From Flaccisagitta enflata (lineage: Eukaryota; Chaetognatha; Sagittoidea; Aphragmophora): a stretch of 64,000 bases of DNA. Below the pieces are notes generated by a model. The model was given only the letters and a program-made list of their open reading frames with translations. It did not search any database and had not been told where the DNA came from. Position 1 is the stretch's first letter. The number at the start of each line of letters is the position of its first letter. The DNA is taken from contig OZ231127.1 of NCBI GenBank assembly GCA_965153355.1, positions 99,138,001-99,202,000 of the forward strand, read 5' to 3'. The position numbers and the translations under genes are program-made. Shown piece by piece: positions 10,888-23,707 of the stretch.

Positions 10888-11905
10888 AAAAAAAAAAAAA
10901 AATGGACCCATCCCAGATTTTTGCACAGGGGACCTCAAAAGGCTGTAGAACAAGATTCTGATGTTCATTTTGGCCTAACTTGAGCCAAAAAAAAAAAGAA
11001 ACATTTTTTATTGCAAAAAACGGCTATTTTTCCTAAAAAAATGGTATTAAATGAAATGTTTTTGACTTTTTTTTTACAGAAACATAAAGTCCCAATAGTA
11101 ATTGATATTTGAGTGACTCTAGAACAATTTTGAATCGGTCTTTAAGGTTCAAAAATAGAATTAAAATGCTCAAAAATGAAGAAATGACCTAAAAATTAAA
11201 AAATTGTCAAAACTGATGTTTTGGAACAGTTTCTTAGGGTAAAATATGCTGTCAGTATGAATTTCATCGATTTACTTAAAAAAATATGGCCGTGATAAAC
11301 GAAAAATGCAAAACCGCAATATGCAAATGAGCTCAAAGTGCGGTTTTTGCATATGTGTACATAGGTTGATTTTATTGCTTTTCCATACCAAACAAACACT
11401 TTTCTGGAGGAATGCAAGTGTTTTCCCCCCTCTAAAGCCATTTTTTGCAAAAACTGCACTTTGATCTCATTCGCATATTGCGGTTTTGCGTTTTTCGCAT
11501 ATCACGGCCATGTTTTTTTAAGTAAATCGATGAAATTCATACTGACAGCATATTTTTCCCTAAGAAACTGTTCCAAATCATCAGTTTTGACGATTTTTTA
11601 ATTCTTAGGTCATTTCTTCATTTTTGAGCATTTTAATGCTATTTTTGAACCTCATAGACCTATTAAAAATTGTTCTACATTCACTCAAATATCAATTACT
11701 ATTGGTACTTTATGTTTCTGCAAAAAAAAGGGCCAAAATATTTCATTTAATGCCATTTTTTTAGGAAAAATAGCTGTTTTTTGCACTAAAACCCGTTTCT
11801 TTTTTTTTGGCTCAAGTTAGGTCAAAATGAACATCAGAATCTTGTTCTACAGCCTTTTTAGGTCCCCTGTGCAAAAATCTGGGATGGGTCCATTTTTTTT
11901 TTTCA
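10888..11905. mobile_element. Fold-back element, 1.0 kb, arms about 470 bp
   Basis: The left arm begins AATGGACCCATCCCAGATTT and TTGCACAGGGGACCTC. The right arm ends with the inverse (GGTCCCCTGTGCAAAAATCT, GGGATGGGTCCATTTTTT). Arms about 10888-11355 and 11440-11905 mirror each other nearly throughout, with a spacer of about 85 bp near 11400. No coding sequence. A diverged copy is at 52590-53315. Confidence 0.8.
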
Positions 11906-12023
11906 TAACCCTTAAAATTGAGATTTTCTCCATCGAGATTCCTGGCCGACTACAAGAGAAAAATGGTTTAAAATCACTGACTTAGTGCGTTTAGAAATGT
12001 TTTTTTTTTTTTTTTTTTTGTAT

Positions 12024-12352
12024 TGTTGAGTACAAATTGACATACAACTTGATGCGAAAGTAGATACGCGATATTTCGATGGCTTTACATCCACCCTCTT
12101 CAGGCGAAGAATGAGAAAGAAATGGGAGAAGAGACAGAGGGAAAGAGAGAGATGGAGAGGAAGAGGAAGAAGAGGAAATTGCTCTAATTTTTAAAAAATT
12201 CAAAGTAAAAACTCCAGATTGGACTCAAATTAAGTATAATTTGAAAATCTTTACATCTGAGACCAATCTGGCACCGGTGGATGTAAAGCCATCGAAATAT
12301 CGCGTATCTATTTTCGCATCAAGTTGTATGTCAATTTGTACTCAACAATACA
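12024..12352. repeat. Inverted repeat of about 75 bp plus a 100-bp duplication
   Basis: 12024-12095 (GAGTACAAATTGACATACAA, CTTGATGCGAAAGTAGATAC) is mirrored at 12278-12352. 12175-12277 (AAACTCCAGATTGGACTCAA, TCTGAGACCAATCTGGCACC) repeats 10582-10690 almost exactly in direct orientation. Confidence 0.75.
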
Positions 12353-12429
12353 AAATGAACGTTCTACAACAGCAAAGTAACTTCCATTCTCAATTTAGAA
12401 ATGTAAGCTTTTTACTTTTCCGACTTTGA

Positions 12430-14050
12430 GATTGAACACCCTGTAGCAATACCGGATTGATGACCAAAGATTTAGCTATCCAAAAGTGCGTCTTTTTTTT
12501 TCTTTTTTTGAGTGGCATGGTAATTACAAACTCACTCAAAAAAAAAAATTTCGAAATCTAATAATTATCATGAAAATTATATCTAAAGGGGCGCTTATTA
12601 TACTTGCGATTTTATATAATTATTACATTCATCCCCAAGGCGATTTTCAGCGAAATTATACAGAATTATACCGGCACTTCCGAAAACATCAAAAAAAAAA
12701 AAAACGCAGAAACATAGCAACAACGGGAATGACATAGAGGAGGTTATTGGAGTCGATAAATCTATTCTTTCCGATTATAAAAAGCACATTAACAAAAAAT
12801 ATAACAATTACACAAACAGCACGACCACTAGTTTCCTCTTAAAAGGTTGTGCGGCCTTTTTTACCACTGGGAAAGTTTCAGGTTGGCTTGCAGTGCATGT
12901 GTCGAGAGAAAAATATTTTTTTTTCAAAAATCGAAAAAATTGTGTACATATATAACTATTATAATTGGCAAAAAACATAAAAAAATGCCTCCGAGAAAAA
13001 AAAAACAGTTTTTCAAATATATATTTATTATATTGGCGAAAAAGACTGAAAAAAAATGGCTTTTTTTACAAAGTTAAAGTTTCCTCAAATATAACAGTTT
13101 TATTGATGAAACTCTGAAATTTTTTTTGGGCCGGGCGGTGGGTAAAAGTTTTTCAGAATATAACTGTTATATCATATGTATATCATTTGCATAAAGTAGC
13201 TCAGAACATTTTGCCTAATATCTTGCCCTTTTCTTTAAAGTTTATAATGAAACTTTATACACATGTTAAGTTGACATAGGGAATTAGCTCAATGATGTTA
13301 TCTTATGATTTATCCAACATATGTAGTTATTATGTGACAGTTACTGTATTACTGCCTGTAGACCATTCCAGTTCAAAATGTTGAATATAAAAAATAGAAA
13401 AAAATTATAAGTACGCTATCTGGCCCAGTATAATCCACGACGATCTGCCGATAGCTTTAGACAGACTTGCTCTGTATGCTTAGTCTTGTTCTATAAATGT
13501 TTGCATTTTTAATGCGAACTTTATAGGGAAAGACTTAAGCTATAGATGCTTAGTCTGAATCTATAAAAGTTCTCACTTTTGATGAGAACTTTATAGAAAA
13601 TCACAAAAGAAAGATATCAGGTAAAACGACATTATGCAAATGAGGGGGGAAATATAATCATTATATAAATCGAATATAATTGTTATACCTAAAAATATAA
13701 TTATTATATGCATAAGACTTTGTCTAACTGTTATATTGCGCAAATATAATACTGTATAATTTTGGTAAATCTGACCCTCCAGGGCTGTATAACTTTGTAT
13801 AATTTTATATAATTCAGTATAATTTCTGTATAATTCCGTATAATTAGAAAAAAAATGGGGCCCAAGTATAATAAGCGCCCTTCTAGGTCTAATTTATTAG
13901 ACAAAGTTATACCTGAAAATTTTTTTTTTGAGTGCTTACAAGGCCAAGGTAAAAATCTCAAATATCCAATCTTGTGATACCGGTTGGTTTCTAAAACATT
14001 TTGCTCTGACAGTAAACATAATTTGTACATGGGAAAAGGGCTAACTAGCA
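12430..14050. other. AT-rich stretch with inverted TATAATTATTATA-like motifs, no gene seen
   Basis: The ends mirror each other: 12525-12620 (AACTCACTCAAAAAAAAAA, AGGGGCGCTTATTATACTTG) against 13855-13940 (AAGTATAATAAGCGCCCTTC, TTTTTTTTGAGTG). So 12530-13940 is probably one more fold-back element of about 1.4 kb. Inside, AAATATAATTATTATA and GAACTTTATAG motifs recur. Neither strand shows an exon with conserved motifs. Confidence 0.55.
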
Positions 14051-14175
14051 AAAAATCGCCCTATGGTCGATACTGAGAAGATACTTTTTTTGGGATCGAC
14101 CATGATTAGATCGACCTGATAAATACTGAAAAACAAAAAATCGTGACACCTCTGATACATATATACATGTAAACA

Positions 14176-14831
14176 GGTCGCCCAAGGGCAATATGTGGTC
14201 AGCGATACCCGTTGCCCTGCTTTGCATGATTGTGAATTTGTGTGAGGGGAAGCAGGGCAGCGGCCCCAAAGGGGACAAAGTCCTGTAGAACACAGGGGGA
14301 CTTTTGTTCTTCCTGCCTAAAAACATTGATGAGATGCTACAGTGCGCTGATTGAAGCCCTTGAAGAGTGAAGGGTTTCCCAAGGCTTAAATGGCCATCAG
14401 GTCTGATTTGAAGCCTGAGAGCGCTACTTTGAGGCCTGTGAGACCTTATTCAAGGCCTGAGAGGGCTAATTTGAGGCCTGAGAGGGGTTGTTTGAGGCCT
14501 GAGAGGCCAAGTTAGTGGCATTACAGGCTCGATTTGAGACCTGACAGGCCAGATTTGAGGCTTGAGAGACAAAATTTAAGGCCTGAGAGGCCAGATTTGA
14601 GGCCTGAGAGGCCAGATTTGAGGCCTGAGAGGCTGGATTTGAGGCCTGAGAGGCCGGATTTGAGACCTGAGAGAATGGATTTGAGACCTGAGAGGCTGGA
14701 TTTGGGGCCTGAGAGGCCTGATGGGGGGAATGAACGAACCAACAAACTAACGGACGGACGGACGGACGGACAAACAAAAGTCCCCCTGTGTTCTACAGGA
14801 CTTTGTCCCCTTCGGGGCCCCTGACCAAAAA
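14176..14831 (+). mobile_element. Family 1 element, copy d
   Basis: Same left end as the copy at 9341 (GGTCGCCCAAGGGCAATATG) and the same right end (TTCTACAGGACTTTGTCCCC). The cargo is a longer array of about 20-bp units TTGAGGCCTGAGAGGCCAGA (14400-14730), then an (ACGG)n tract. Tandem reading of the array gives Arg-Pro-Glu-rich or Ser-Gln-rich open frames that are not genes. Confidence 0.8.
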
Positions 14832-14870
14832 AGCAATGGCTACCTGGGAGATCAACAAAGGATGGGATGC

Positions 14871-14874
<4 letters not shown>

Positions 14875-14950
<76 letters not shown>
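14875..14950 (+). repeat. (TC)n microsatellite downstream of gene A exon 6
   Basis: About 75 bp of TC, 140 bp beyond the exon 6 donor in the direction of transcription, so (GA)n in the transcript. Confidence 0.95.
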
Positions 14951-14953
<3 letters not shown>

Positions 14954-15090
14954 GCGCTATGTCTCTCTTTCTGTTTTCCCTCTGTTTTCAAACGTGATTT
15001 TTCCTTTGCCAAAATACAAGCCCCTTTTCCCCGATCCAATCTTGCCTTAGAGCCGGTGCGAATTATTTGCCGAAACTTATTGAAGCTCAC

Positions 15091-15174
15091 TATTTTCAGC
15101 GTCCCATAAGTCCCAGGAGGGTCTTTGAATGTATCAGATTTATTTGATCTCCCAGCCAGATCATCCGTGCAAAC
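15091..15174 (-). CDS. Tyrosinase/TYRP-like gene A, exon 6
   Basis: An 84-nt exon, 28 codons, phase 0, between acceptor cattatctag and probable donor gtgagc. It encodes VCTDDLAGRSNKSDTFKDPP and a short tail. VCTDDLAGRSN is close to the CTDDLMG.RSNFD block of vertebrate TYR/TYRP1 that follows CuA. NKS is a possible N-glycosylation site. The frame stays open beyond the chosen donor for some 150 bases, so the 3' end is less certain than the 5' end. No later exon of this gene (the FSxW block, CuB, C-terminus) could be recognised between here and the start of the window. Confidence 0.82.
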
Positions 15175-15179
15175 CTAGA

Positions 15180-16150
15180 TAATGAGAGGAAAATGTAAAT
15201 CATTATTCATCGTACAGGATATTTCACGCCAAATTAGATATAAGAAAACGATGAAAATCAGTTTGTGGGAATGATAGATAATTTCTGAAAAGTGCTCTGT
15301 ATAGCTATTAGGCTCCGATTTTATGCTGCAAAATTGTCATGCCTCCTACTGAAGATAGTAACTGCCCAGATGGCATGGAATCAAACTCAAAGTTTAGGGT
15401 TATTCTTTTGTTCTCTTAAGTTTGGGGCTATGTTTGGCTCATTCTTTCAATAGGAAATGAGTTTCAAGCAATTCCAATTGATCCATCGAGGTAAGAGTTA
15501 CTTGTTAAAGAAGTGACATCATGTATTACGGCCGCCTTATGGCGTCACTGATCCCAAAAGTAACAGTGAATCAGAACTTCTAACTGTTCTGTCTCAAAGA
15601 ATTTTCATGACTTTGGAGCCTGATGCGCACCAAACCCATACCAAACAAACCTTGTAGTAATTCATAAGATTTCTCAAAAAGAATAGTCAACTCACGTCTT
15701 AATTAGAAGTCTCTCTTTGCAAGAAGATCAAAATGATTTGGAATCTTGAATTATTGATGCATTTACGCTTTTTGCGGAGGCTGATGGAGCCATGATCCAT
15801 CACAGAGAAAAATTATTAAAGATATCCACAAAATTCTCCTATCACTTTAATTGAACAGTGGTCTGTGTTTATGGACTTCATTTGGTCGAGAAGTGCTCTT
15901 TAACTTGATTTTAATCTTTAACTGTCTTGAACTGTAATCAGATGTGATAATTTAACCATCACCCATCCAGATAAACGACATTAACTTTCAGTTGTTATGG
16001 AGGGCAGAATTCTTATCTCAGCCTAATAGAATTTTGGAGGACAAAATTGGTGCATATTTGCTACCTGGAACTTCTTTCAGAATTGATTTATCTGATCTCA
16101 AAGCCAAATAGCATCGTTTTCTTTCATCTAAGTTGGCATGAAACAGACTG
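15180..16150. other. Intron 5 of gene A, unique sequence
   Basis: Mostly unique intronic sequence without recognisable repeats, RNA genes or exons. Confidence 0.6.
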
Positions 16151-16153
16151 TAT

Positions 16154-16379
16154 TACTATCTTGGAAAAAAGTTTATCCCATCCTTTAAACAAACTTATTA
16201 AGAATAAATATTTATACAATTATAGAATTACAAATTTACTTAGAAGAATGCAATTGATAATTTCAGAAAGATCATATAAAATTGTGAAAATCTTGAAATA
16301 TTGTTTTATTCAGAAGAAATTCATTTAAAAAACTATTTACTCAAATGGAAAATGGGATAAACTTTTTTCCAAGGTAGTA
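16154..16379. mobile_element. MITE with 30-bp inverted ends
   Basis: Left end TACTATCTTGGAAAAAAGTT and TATCCCATCC. The right end is the inverse of TACTACCTTGGAAAAAAGTT and TATCCCATTT. The interior is AT-rich without coding potential. It lies in intron 5 of gene A, about 190 bp downstream of exon 5. Confidence 0.72.
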
Positions 16380-16567
16380 CCTCCATTTAGCGGCCTGAGC
16401 GCTTGCACAATTCAAAACTTTATTAAGTTTGACCCTTTCATTTATTCATTGTTATTTGTTTAGAAAATCACTCATTCATTCCTTTCTTTGTTCGTTCATT
16501 CTTGTATTCATTCACTCATTGATTCATTCATGCATCCATTCATTCAGGCATTCATGATTAGGTTAAC

Positions 16568-16714
16568 CTCACAGGTCTTCTTGTCCACATAATTCCAGTA
16601 AGGGTATGCAAATGTGGGGTCATTCAGTAGTTTTTGCAATCTTCGCTCAACCAGCAGAATGAAATAACGATGCCAGGGCATGAATGCAGGCCCAGAATGA
16701 ACGGGATCATAAGG
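16568..16714 (-). CDS. Tyrosinase/TYRP-like gene A, exon 5 (second and third CuA histidines)
   Basis: A 147-nt exon, 49 codons, phase 0 at both ends, from acceptor ttttctgttag. It encodes VHSGPAFMPWHRYFILL, the classic CuA signature, with His223 (HisA2) and His232 (HisA3). The spacings of 21 and 9 residues from HisA1 and HisA2 fit the family. The following DPTFAYPYWNYVD matches the PYWN(F/W) segment conserved in tyrosinases and TYRPs. The Glu in which the exon ends is followed by a somewhat weak donor, gttaac. The splice to exon 6 restores the conserved CxxCTDD motif across the junction, which supports this donor. Confidence 0.92.
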
Positions 16715-16869
16715 CTAACAGAAAATAAAGATAAATTTTCAATTTGTAGCCCTATTTTGACCTGCATCAAAAGGATGGAAGAAATACAAAATGCAGACCC
16801 ATTTCAACCCATACAGTAAAGACTTGGACATAGGGGGGAATTTATGATTAGAAGACAAAAAAAATAGAG

Positions 16870-17300
16870 AGATGGATATTTGGAATACTGAATAAGGAAA
16901 GGTTGTTTTGTTGCCCCTGGGTGTCGGTTGCCATGGAAACACATTTTCTTGTGTTTTCACCAAAATATCAATATTTTGCGAAATTTTTTGAGGGAAATAT
17001 CAAACAACTTTCTCAAAATATGTTTTAAAAGAATATCATTGCATTGGTTTAGACGTTCCTAGGAAGCATGATTATGTGTGACAGCCCTGTGAGCCCTGTG
17101 ATTCTCCCTAGCAACCAAACAAGCGATATTCTTACAGAACATATTGTGGGAAGGTTGTGGCCAATTTGATTTTAAGCTATGATCCCTAAAAATCTTTTCG
17201 AAATACTGATATTTTATTGGGAATATATAGAAATGTGTTTCCATGGCAAGCAACACCCATGGGCAATAAAGCATGCTTTCATCATTTTATATTCTAAATA
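16870..17300. mobile_element. Palindromic MITE (TGCCATGGAAACA ends)
   Basis: The left half GGTGTCGGTTGCCATGGAAA and TATCAATATTTTGCGAAA mirrors the right half ACTGATATTTTATTGGGAA, TGTTTCCATGGCAAGCAACA. Related copies: 48915-49280 (full) and 33040-33245 (half). It lies in intron 4 of gene A, 155 bp upstream of exon 5. Confidence 0.65.
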
Positions 17301-17690
17301 AAAGCTTTTAAATTTTGTTTGTAGTCCATTTACCAGTGATGACTGCTGTCGCCACGGGGAAATAGTTGTAAACATTGGTCATTTTTCAGCAAATTGTCTC
17401 CCCATTAAAATCAGAAAAAAAGATTGAGCTAAATGATCTAAATGAGCTAGAATACTATAAAACACTCTCATAGATGAGCGGCTCTGCTCACTGACATGTT
17501 TGCATTCTCCGACATGTATCAAAATATTCATTCATTTATCCTATTCAAAATCAGAAAATAAGCATGAGCTAAATAAGCTAGAATACCCAAAAACACCCTC
17601 ACATATGACCCGCTATACTCATGAACAAGATTTCTTGTATCTGCATGCTCAAACAAACATCAATGCACTTTTTATCTCAGGTTAATGGGG
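17300..17690. other. Intron 4 of gene A, short duplicated segment
   Basis: 17400-17480 and 17540-17620 share ATCAGAAAA...GAGCTAAAT...GAGCTAGAATAC, a short internal duplication of about 140 bp spacing. Otherwise unique. Confidence 0.55.
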
Positions 17691-18790
17691 CAGTAGCTCC
17701 AGAGGGGCCGGTGACCTATGATTCAATGTTTTAGGAGACTGATTTGAGGACTGAGGAGGCTGGCTTGATGCATTTGAGGGCTGGCTTTAGGCCTGAGAGA
17801 GGGGCTAGGAGGGTCAATTTGAGGCCTGAAAGAGCTTTTTGAAGGGGACAAAGTCCTGTAGAACACAGGGGGACTTTTGTTCATCATCCTGTTCGTCCCC
17901 CAGGCCCTCTCAGGCCTGAAATCTGCCCTCTCTGGCCTGAAATTTACAATCTCAGGCCTGAAATCCGGCCTCTCAGGCCTTGAATCTGCCCTCTCAGGCC
18001 TGAAATCTGCCCTCTCAGGCCCAAAATCTGCCCTCTCAGTCCTCTTAGGCCTGAAATCTGCCCTCGCAGATTTCAGGCCTGAGAGGGTAAATTTCAGGCC
18101 TAGGAGGGCAGATTTCAGGTCTGAGAGGGCTTGAGGGGAATGGACGGATGGACGGATGGACGGACGGACGAATGGACGGACGGAATGACAAACAAAAGTC
18201 CCCCTGTGCTCTACAGGACTTTGTCCCCTTCGGGGCCGCTGCCCTGCTTCCTCTCACTCCATTTCACAATCATGAAAAGCAGGGCAATGGGTATCGCTGA
18301 CCACATACTGCCCTTGGGCGACCTGTTTGAGACTGGAGATGGCTAATTTAAGGACAGGGAGGGTCAAAGTAAGGCCTGAGAGGACTTATTTTAGGCCTGT
18401 GATGGGTGATTTCAGAATTTTAGGCCTGAGAGGGCTTGAGAATGCAAATCGCAGGCCTGAGAAGGCTGGAGAGTGCCAATCTCAGGCCTGAGAAGGCTGA
18501 TGTGAGGCTTGATTTGTATTAGGGGGGGAAGGGTGATGGAACTGGGGATGGCTAATTTGAGGCCCGGGAGGGTCATTTTAAGGCCTGAGAGGGCTTATGG
18601 CCTGTGATAGCTGATTTCAGGTCGGGGAGGGTCAATTTTAGGCCTGAGAGGACCAGAGATGGCCAATCTCAGGCCTGAGAAGGCTGATTTGAGGCTTGAT
18701 ATGAAGCCCCAGGGGGGACTGATGACGGAAAAATTTGCCCTGTATGGTATCATAGGTCATCGGCCCCTCCGGCGCCGCTGCCCAAAGAGA
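17690..18790. mobile_element. Family 1 elements, composite (copies e)
   Basis: An inverted copy runs from a GAAGGGGACAAAGTCCTG arm at about 17841 to the end GGGCGACC at 18323. Further AGGCCTGAGAGGGC-type repeats follow, to a second right end (CCGCTGCCCAAAG) near 18785. The cargo near 18060 is itself palindromic: TCTCAGGCCTGAAATCTGCC units on one side, CAGATTTCAGGCCTGAGAGG units on the other. So two elements, or a fold-back of one, are joined. Confidence 0.65.
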
Positions 18791-20060
18791 TCTTGACATA
18801 GGTCTGTTTTGCCACTAATGGCCTATTTGTCAATTCCAAGTATTCATAATCTTAAGCTTTTCTTTCCATGAAATAAAGTGTTTGTATTTATTTTATAACA
18901 AGGCCAACACCTTAAACTGTAGTATGAGAAAAATGGGCGAGCTTTGCTTTTGCGAAATATCAAACTTGAATATAAGCTTGAAGAAAATTACTTCTCTTTA
19001 TCGGAAAATTTCTATTATTTCCTCCAGCAGTCCATCAGTCTTTCAGTCACCTCTCAGAGCTTGCTATATTCTCTACTATTTCTCTTTTTCATATGATATG
19101 TGGACAATTTAGGAAACTTAGGAGGCGGTATCAGTCGAAAAGAGTCGTGAAAAAAATCATATCTTGTTAAGGTTGGAGACAGTCATCAAGGCCGGATACA
19201 CAGCTACCCCAGTCGCGTGCGGGTGGGCAGGGGCCATATTTGAGGTCACTAGAGAATTTGGGCAGGAGCAGCGGGGACAAAGACCGCTAAAAGATAACAA
19301 AAAGTAAAGTTTGATAGACCGACCGATGGACCGACCGACTGACTGACGGACATAGCGGGTGTAGAGTCGTTAATCAATCAATCAAATACTAGGGGACTTG
19401 CAGAGGCTGCTGAAAAGTCCCTAACTTTTTTGGTAAAGCCGAGCGAATTTTGAAACCGCATAAAAATTGGATGTTGCACACTGCTGGGGATTGCGTACAT
19501 GCGCTGACTTCGCCTGACAAATTTTGCAAGCGGCATGGTTGTTGTGAAAAAGTTTTGCAAAATATGTTTGCTTTTTACGTAGCGACGCAAAACTGCAGAA
19601 TATAATCAATGTCGTGAAAGGGGCTGAACATCTATAGCAAAGTAAATCGTCCATTGGAAAGCTCTGGACACAAGGAACACAATGGCGCAGATAAACAATT
19701 TGGAAGCTTGCTCAGAAATCTGAGCCAGCTTGCTCAAAAGTGAGCGAGCATGCTTTAAAATGTACAAGCTAGCTGCGAAATAAGCAAACTCTATCAAATA
19801 TATTGAATATAAGAAAATGAGCACAGACATGTCCAAGTTTCCTGAAATGAGGAAAATTGGTTCAGATATGATCAAGTTTGATAAGAAATGAGCTAAATTG
19901 CTATGAAAATTAGTGAATTTTTGGTTAAGATGCAAAATTGCTTAAAACTGAGTGAATATTTTCAAGTGAGCAAGTTCGCTCAAAAATTTTCATGCTGACC
20001 GAAAATTGGCTCTCCAGTGAATACATATTCAGTTGTTTGCTGTGCGACTGTGTAAGTGGC
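18790..20060. other. Intron 4 of gene A, mostly unique
   Basis: No exon seen. 19660-19990 contains loosely repeated TTGCTCAAAA.TGAGC units (GAGCAAGTTCGCTCAAAA). Family 2 copy at 19185-19368. Confidence 0.5.
19185..19368 (+). mobile_element. Family 2 element (2A type), 3' end decayed
   Basis: Has AAGGCCGGATACACAGCTAC, CAGTCGCGTGCGGGTGGGCA and a GACCGACCGACTGAC tract ending in GGGTGTAGAGTCGTTAATC. The hairpin is broken: only the first half of the stem remains. Confidence 0.65.
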
Positions 20061-20244
20061 TGTCTATACATTGGAAGGAAGGTCTGAGCCGGACCAATCA
20101 TTCGGCTTATAAGGCTTATAAGCCTTAGGCCCCGCGGTAAGGGGGGGGGGCGCGATACGACACCTACCTCTTGGGAAAAATGGGAAGACGAAAAAGAGAG
20201 AAAGAAAAGGGGAAAGAAAAAGAAAAAGAAAGAAAAACAATAAT

Positions 20245-21313
<1,069 letters not shown>

Positions 21314-21813
21314 AAACCATTTTTCATTCCTTCGCTTTTGTTTTGACTTTTCATCAAAAAAGTTTGATCCTTTTTTTTTCGATTAGGTTCATCAGCTTAG
21401 AAAGATAAATGCCTCTCTAGTTAACCTTTACAACTTTTTAGAAGGATGGAAAGGGGAGAAGCAAAAGGGGGAGGGGCTAAAGGGGCCCCGCGGTAGCTCT
21501 CAAGCCTGGGGCCCCGCGGTAGCTTAGTCCGGCTCAGGGTTAGGTAGATTGGGAGGGATGTGGAAGCGGTAAAGCGCTTCCAATTGATCAGTTGGATAGC
21601 CTCTACTATTTTCGAACCGCAAAAACCGCGAAAATTGCTAGCTTCTGCATCCCTGACGGTAGGCAACATGAATTTTTTACCAGTGAAGGCAGCTCTCGCC
21701 GACCGGAAAAAAATCGTAAGATTGTTTTTCAATTTTTCAGTTTCTTCATTTTCCTCATTGCATTCACGCGCTTCTTTGTGTTTGAGTGTCTGTGTGTTTG
21801 TGTGTGTGTCTGT

Positions 21814-21817
<4 letters not shown>

Positions 21818-21909
<92 letters not shown>

Positions 21910-22495
21910 GCATGCATTTTTTTTTCTCATTCCCTCCCCCTCCCTCTCTCTCCCTCTCTCTACCCCTCTCTCTCCTTCTCTCTCCCTCTCCTTCCCTCTC
22001 CCTCTCCCTCTCTCTCCTCTCTCCTTCTCTCTCCCTCTCTCTCCCTCTTTCCCCTTTCTCTCCCTCCGTCTCTCCTTCCTTCTCTCCCTCCCTCTCTCTC
22101 CTTCCTTCTCTCCCTCCCTCTCTCTCCTTCCTTCTCTCCCTCCCTCTCTCTCCTTCCCTCTCTCCCTCCCTCTTTTCCCTCCTCTCTCCCTCCCTCCCTC
22201 TCTCTCTCCCTCCCTCTCTCCCTCCCTCTCTCCTTCCCCCTTTCCCCTTCCCTCTCTACCTTTCTCTCTCCCTCCCTCCATCCTGCTTTCCCTCCCTCTC
22301 TTCCTCCCAGTCTCCCTCCCACTCTCTCTCCCTCCCTCTTAGATTCCCTTTCCTTACCCCTCTCCCTCCCCCTCCCTCCCTCTCTACCTCTCCCTCCCTT
22401 CCTTTCACTCTCTCCCACCCTTCCTCCCCATCTCCCTCCCTCCCTCTCCCTCCCTCTCTCCATCTCCCTCCATCTCCCTCCCTCTGCCCTCTGCT
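21818..22495 (+). repeat. (CT)n then CCCTCTCT-type polypyrimidine tract
   Basis: Perfect (CT)n at 21818-21907, then about 580 bp of degenerate CCCTCCCTCTCTC. Together with the 20-kb tract, intron 4 of gene A holds about 1.7 kb of strand-asymmetric purine/pyrimidine DNA in opposite polarity. Confidence 0.95.
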
Positions 22496-23426
22496 GATCT
22501 CATTTTTGTTGTTACATAGGGCCCAAAATTGAGAAATATGCGGAAAATGTGAAAAAATAAAAAAAAATTAAAAAATTCATAGCGCCTAAAGTATTTGTCC
22601 GACAGTGTCCTGCTTTTTTCCAGAGGGTGTAAAAAAGTGCCCTCTTTCACCCTGTAAGAATTTCAACCCCAGCCTCGGGCGAGCCTAGTTCTGACTCAAC
22701 TTCCTCAAATTGCCTCAAGCGAAAAAAGGAAACATAAATTCCTAGCCTGGGACTAAAAAAATCGAAAAACGTTTTTCGATTTTTTTCCCAATTATGCACA
22801 ATTGACTGAAATAGGGATTTCCAAGGATCGAGACTTGACAAGGAGGTTTGTCAAAAATTTAGTTGTAAGAGGGTGGTAGGAAATTATTGTTGATAAAAAT
22901 TGGCCAATTTAGTCATTTCTGAGCAATAAAGCCCCTGCCCACCCAAAATGTGCCCCCCTGCCCACTTGCATTACTGCGTATGCCCGCCTAGTCTTATGTC
23001 CCTGACCAACTGCTTTACTGCTTCTGCCCACCTGCAATCAGCTGCTTGTTAACAATGTATCTGATCTTGGTAAGCTAATGATAAGTTCCAATCCCAGCCT
23101 TGTGGCTCAAACCCTGGCCTTGTGGCTCAAATCCATGCTTCATAGCTCTAATTCCAGCCTTGCGTCTTATGCTGTAGCCTCAATGTTTAAAACTTGGTCC
23201 AGCTTAGGTCATTGGCTCCTTCAGGGCCGCTGCCCCTCTCACTTCTGAATTTGATACACGCTAACTTTGGTGCGATGGGTACTGCTGACTACCTGATGCT
23301 TTTGCGAATATTATTTTTAAGATAGTGATTTTAGCTCTACTAACCACTTAAGTATTTTTTTCCATTACCCGTTATCAGGTATTGAAAAAGTATCGGCAAA
23401 ACAACAACTAATTTGATTTGACTCAC
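22496..23426. other. Intron 4 of gene A, degenerate repeats
   Basis: 22920-23010 has GCCCCTGCCCACC repeats like those at 57355. 23060-23170 has CTTGTGGCTCAAACCCTGGC units and 23205-23310 a decayed family 1 end (TTCAGGGCCGCTGCC). No exon seen. Confidence 0.5.
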
Positions 23427-23568
23427 CAAATTGAAGTTTGTCCCCGTTTGACTTGCTGGTATGATAAAGTAATGCATCCACGTCACCATATCAAAGTCAG
23501 TAGCATCATGATGATATTTTTGGATGGGTTTAGGGTCCCCCGTCATTTTTTTGATAAGGAGGGCAGCC
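23427..23568 (-). CDS. Tyrosinase/TYRP-like gene A, exon 4 (first CuA histidine)
   Basis: A 142-nt exon from acceptor tttatttcag to donor gtgagt, leaving in phase 0. It encodes residues 170-217. The key segment is TDFDMVTWMHYFI, matching the vertebrate YDLFVWMHYYV block. His202 is the predicted first CuA ligand (HisA1). The upstream KKMTGDPKPIQKYHHDA stretch is a family-variable loop. The intron to exon 3 is 408 bp, and the next intron (to exon 5) is about 6.7 kb and holds the long polypurine tracts. Confidence 0.88.
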
Positions 23569-23707
23569 CTGAAATAAATTGGCTTTCTTTTATGATCTAG
23601 GAAAAAGTAATACCTACACATGAAAATAACCATCAATCTTAGAAGAGTGCCATTCTTAAACAAAATGTGCCAATGACCAATAACCAATGACCCACATTTG
23701 GTAGAGA

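Noticed and set aside
14466-15090. Ser-Gln-Ala-rich and Arg-Pro-Glu-rich repeat proteins over family 1 cargo
   Set aside because: Open frames arise from the approximately 20-bp GAGGCCTGAGAGG units. They end at the element borders and occur in every copy with different sequence.
15091-15174. Longer version of exon 6 running on to about 14900
   Set aside because: Homology stops at the gtgagc donor and the extension soon enters GA repeat translation.
21421-22532. Long Ser-Leu-Pro or Arg-Glu-Gly open frames (up to 301 codons)
   Set aside because: They result from the CT-rich tract, which lacks stops. Composition follows the DNA repeat exactly.
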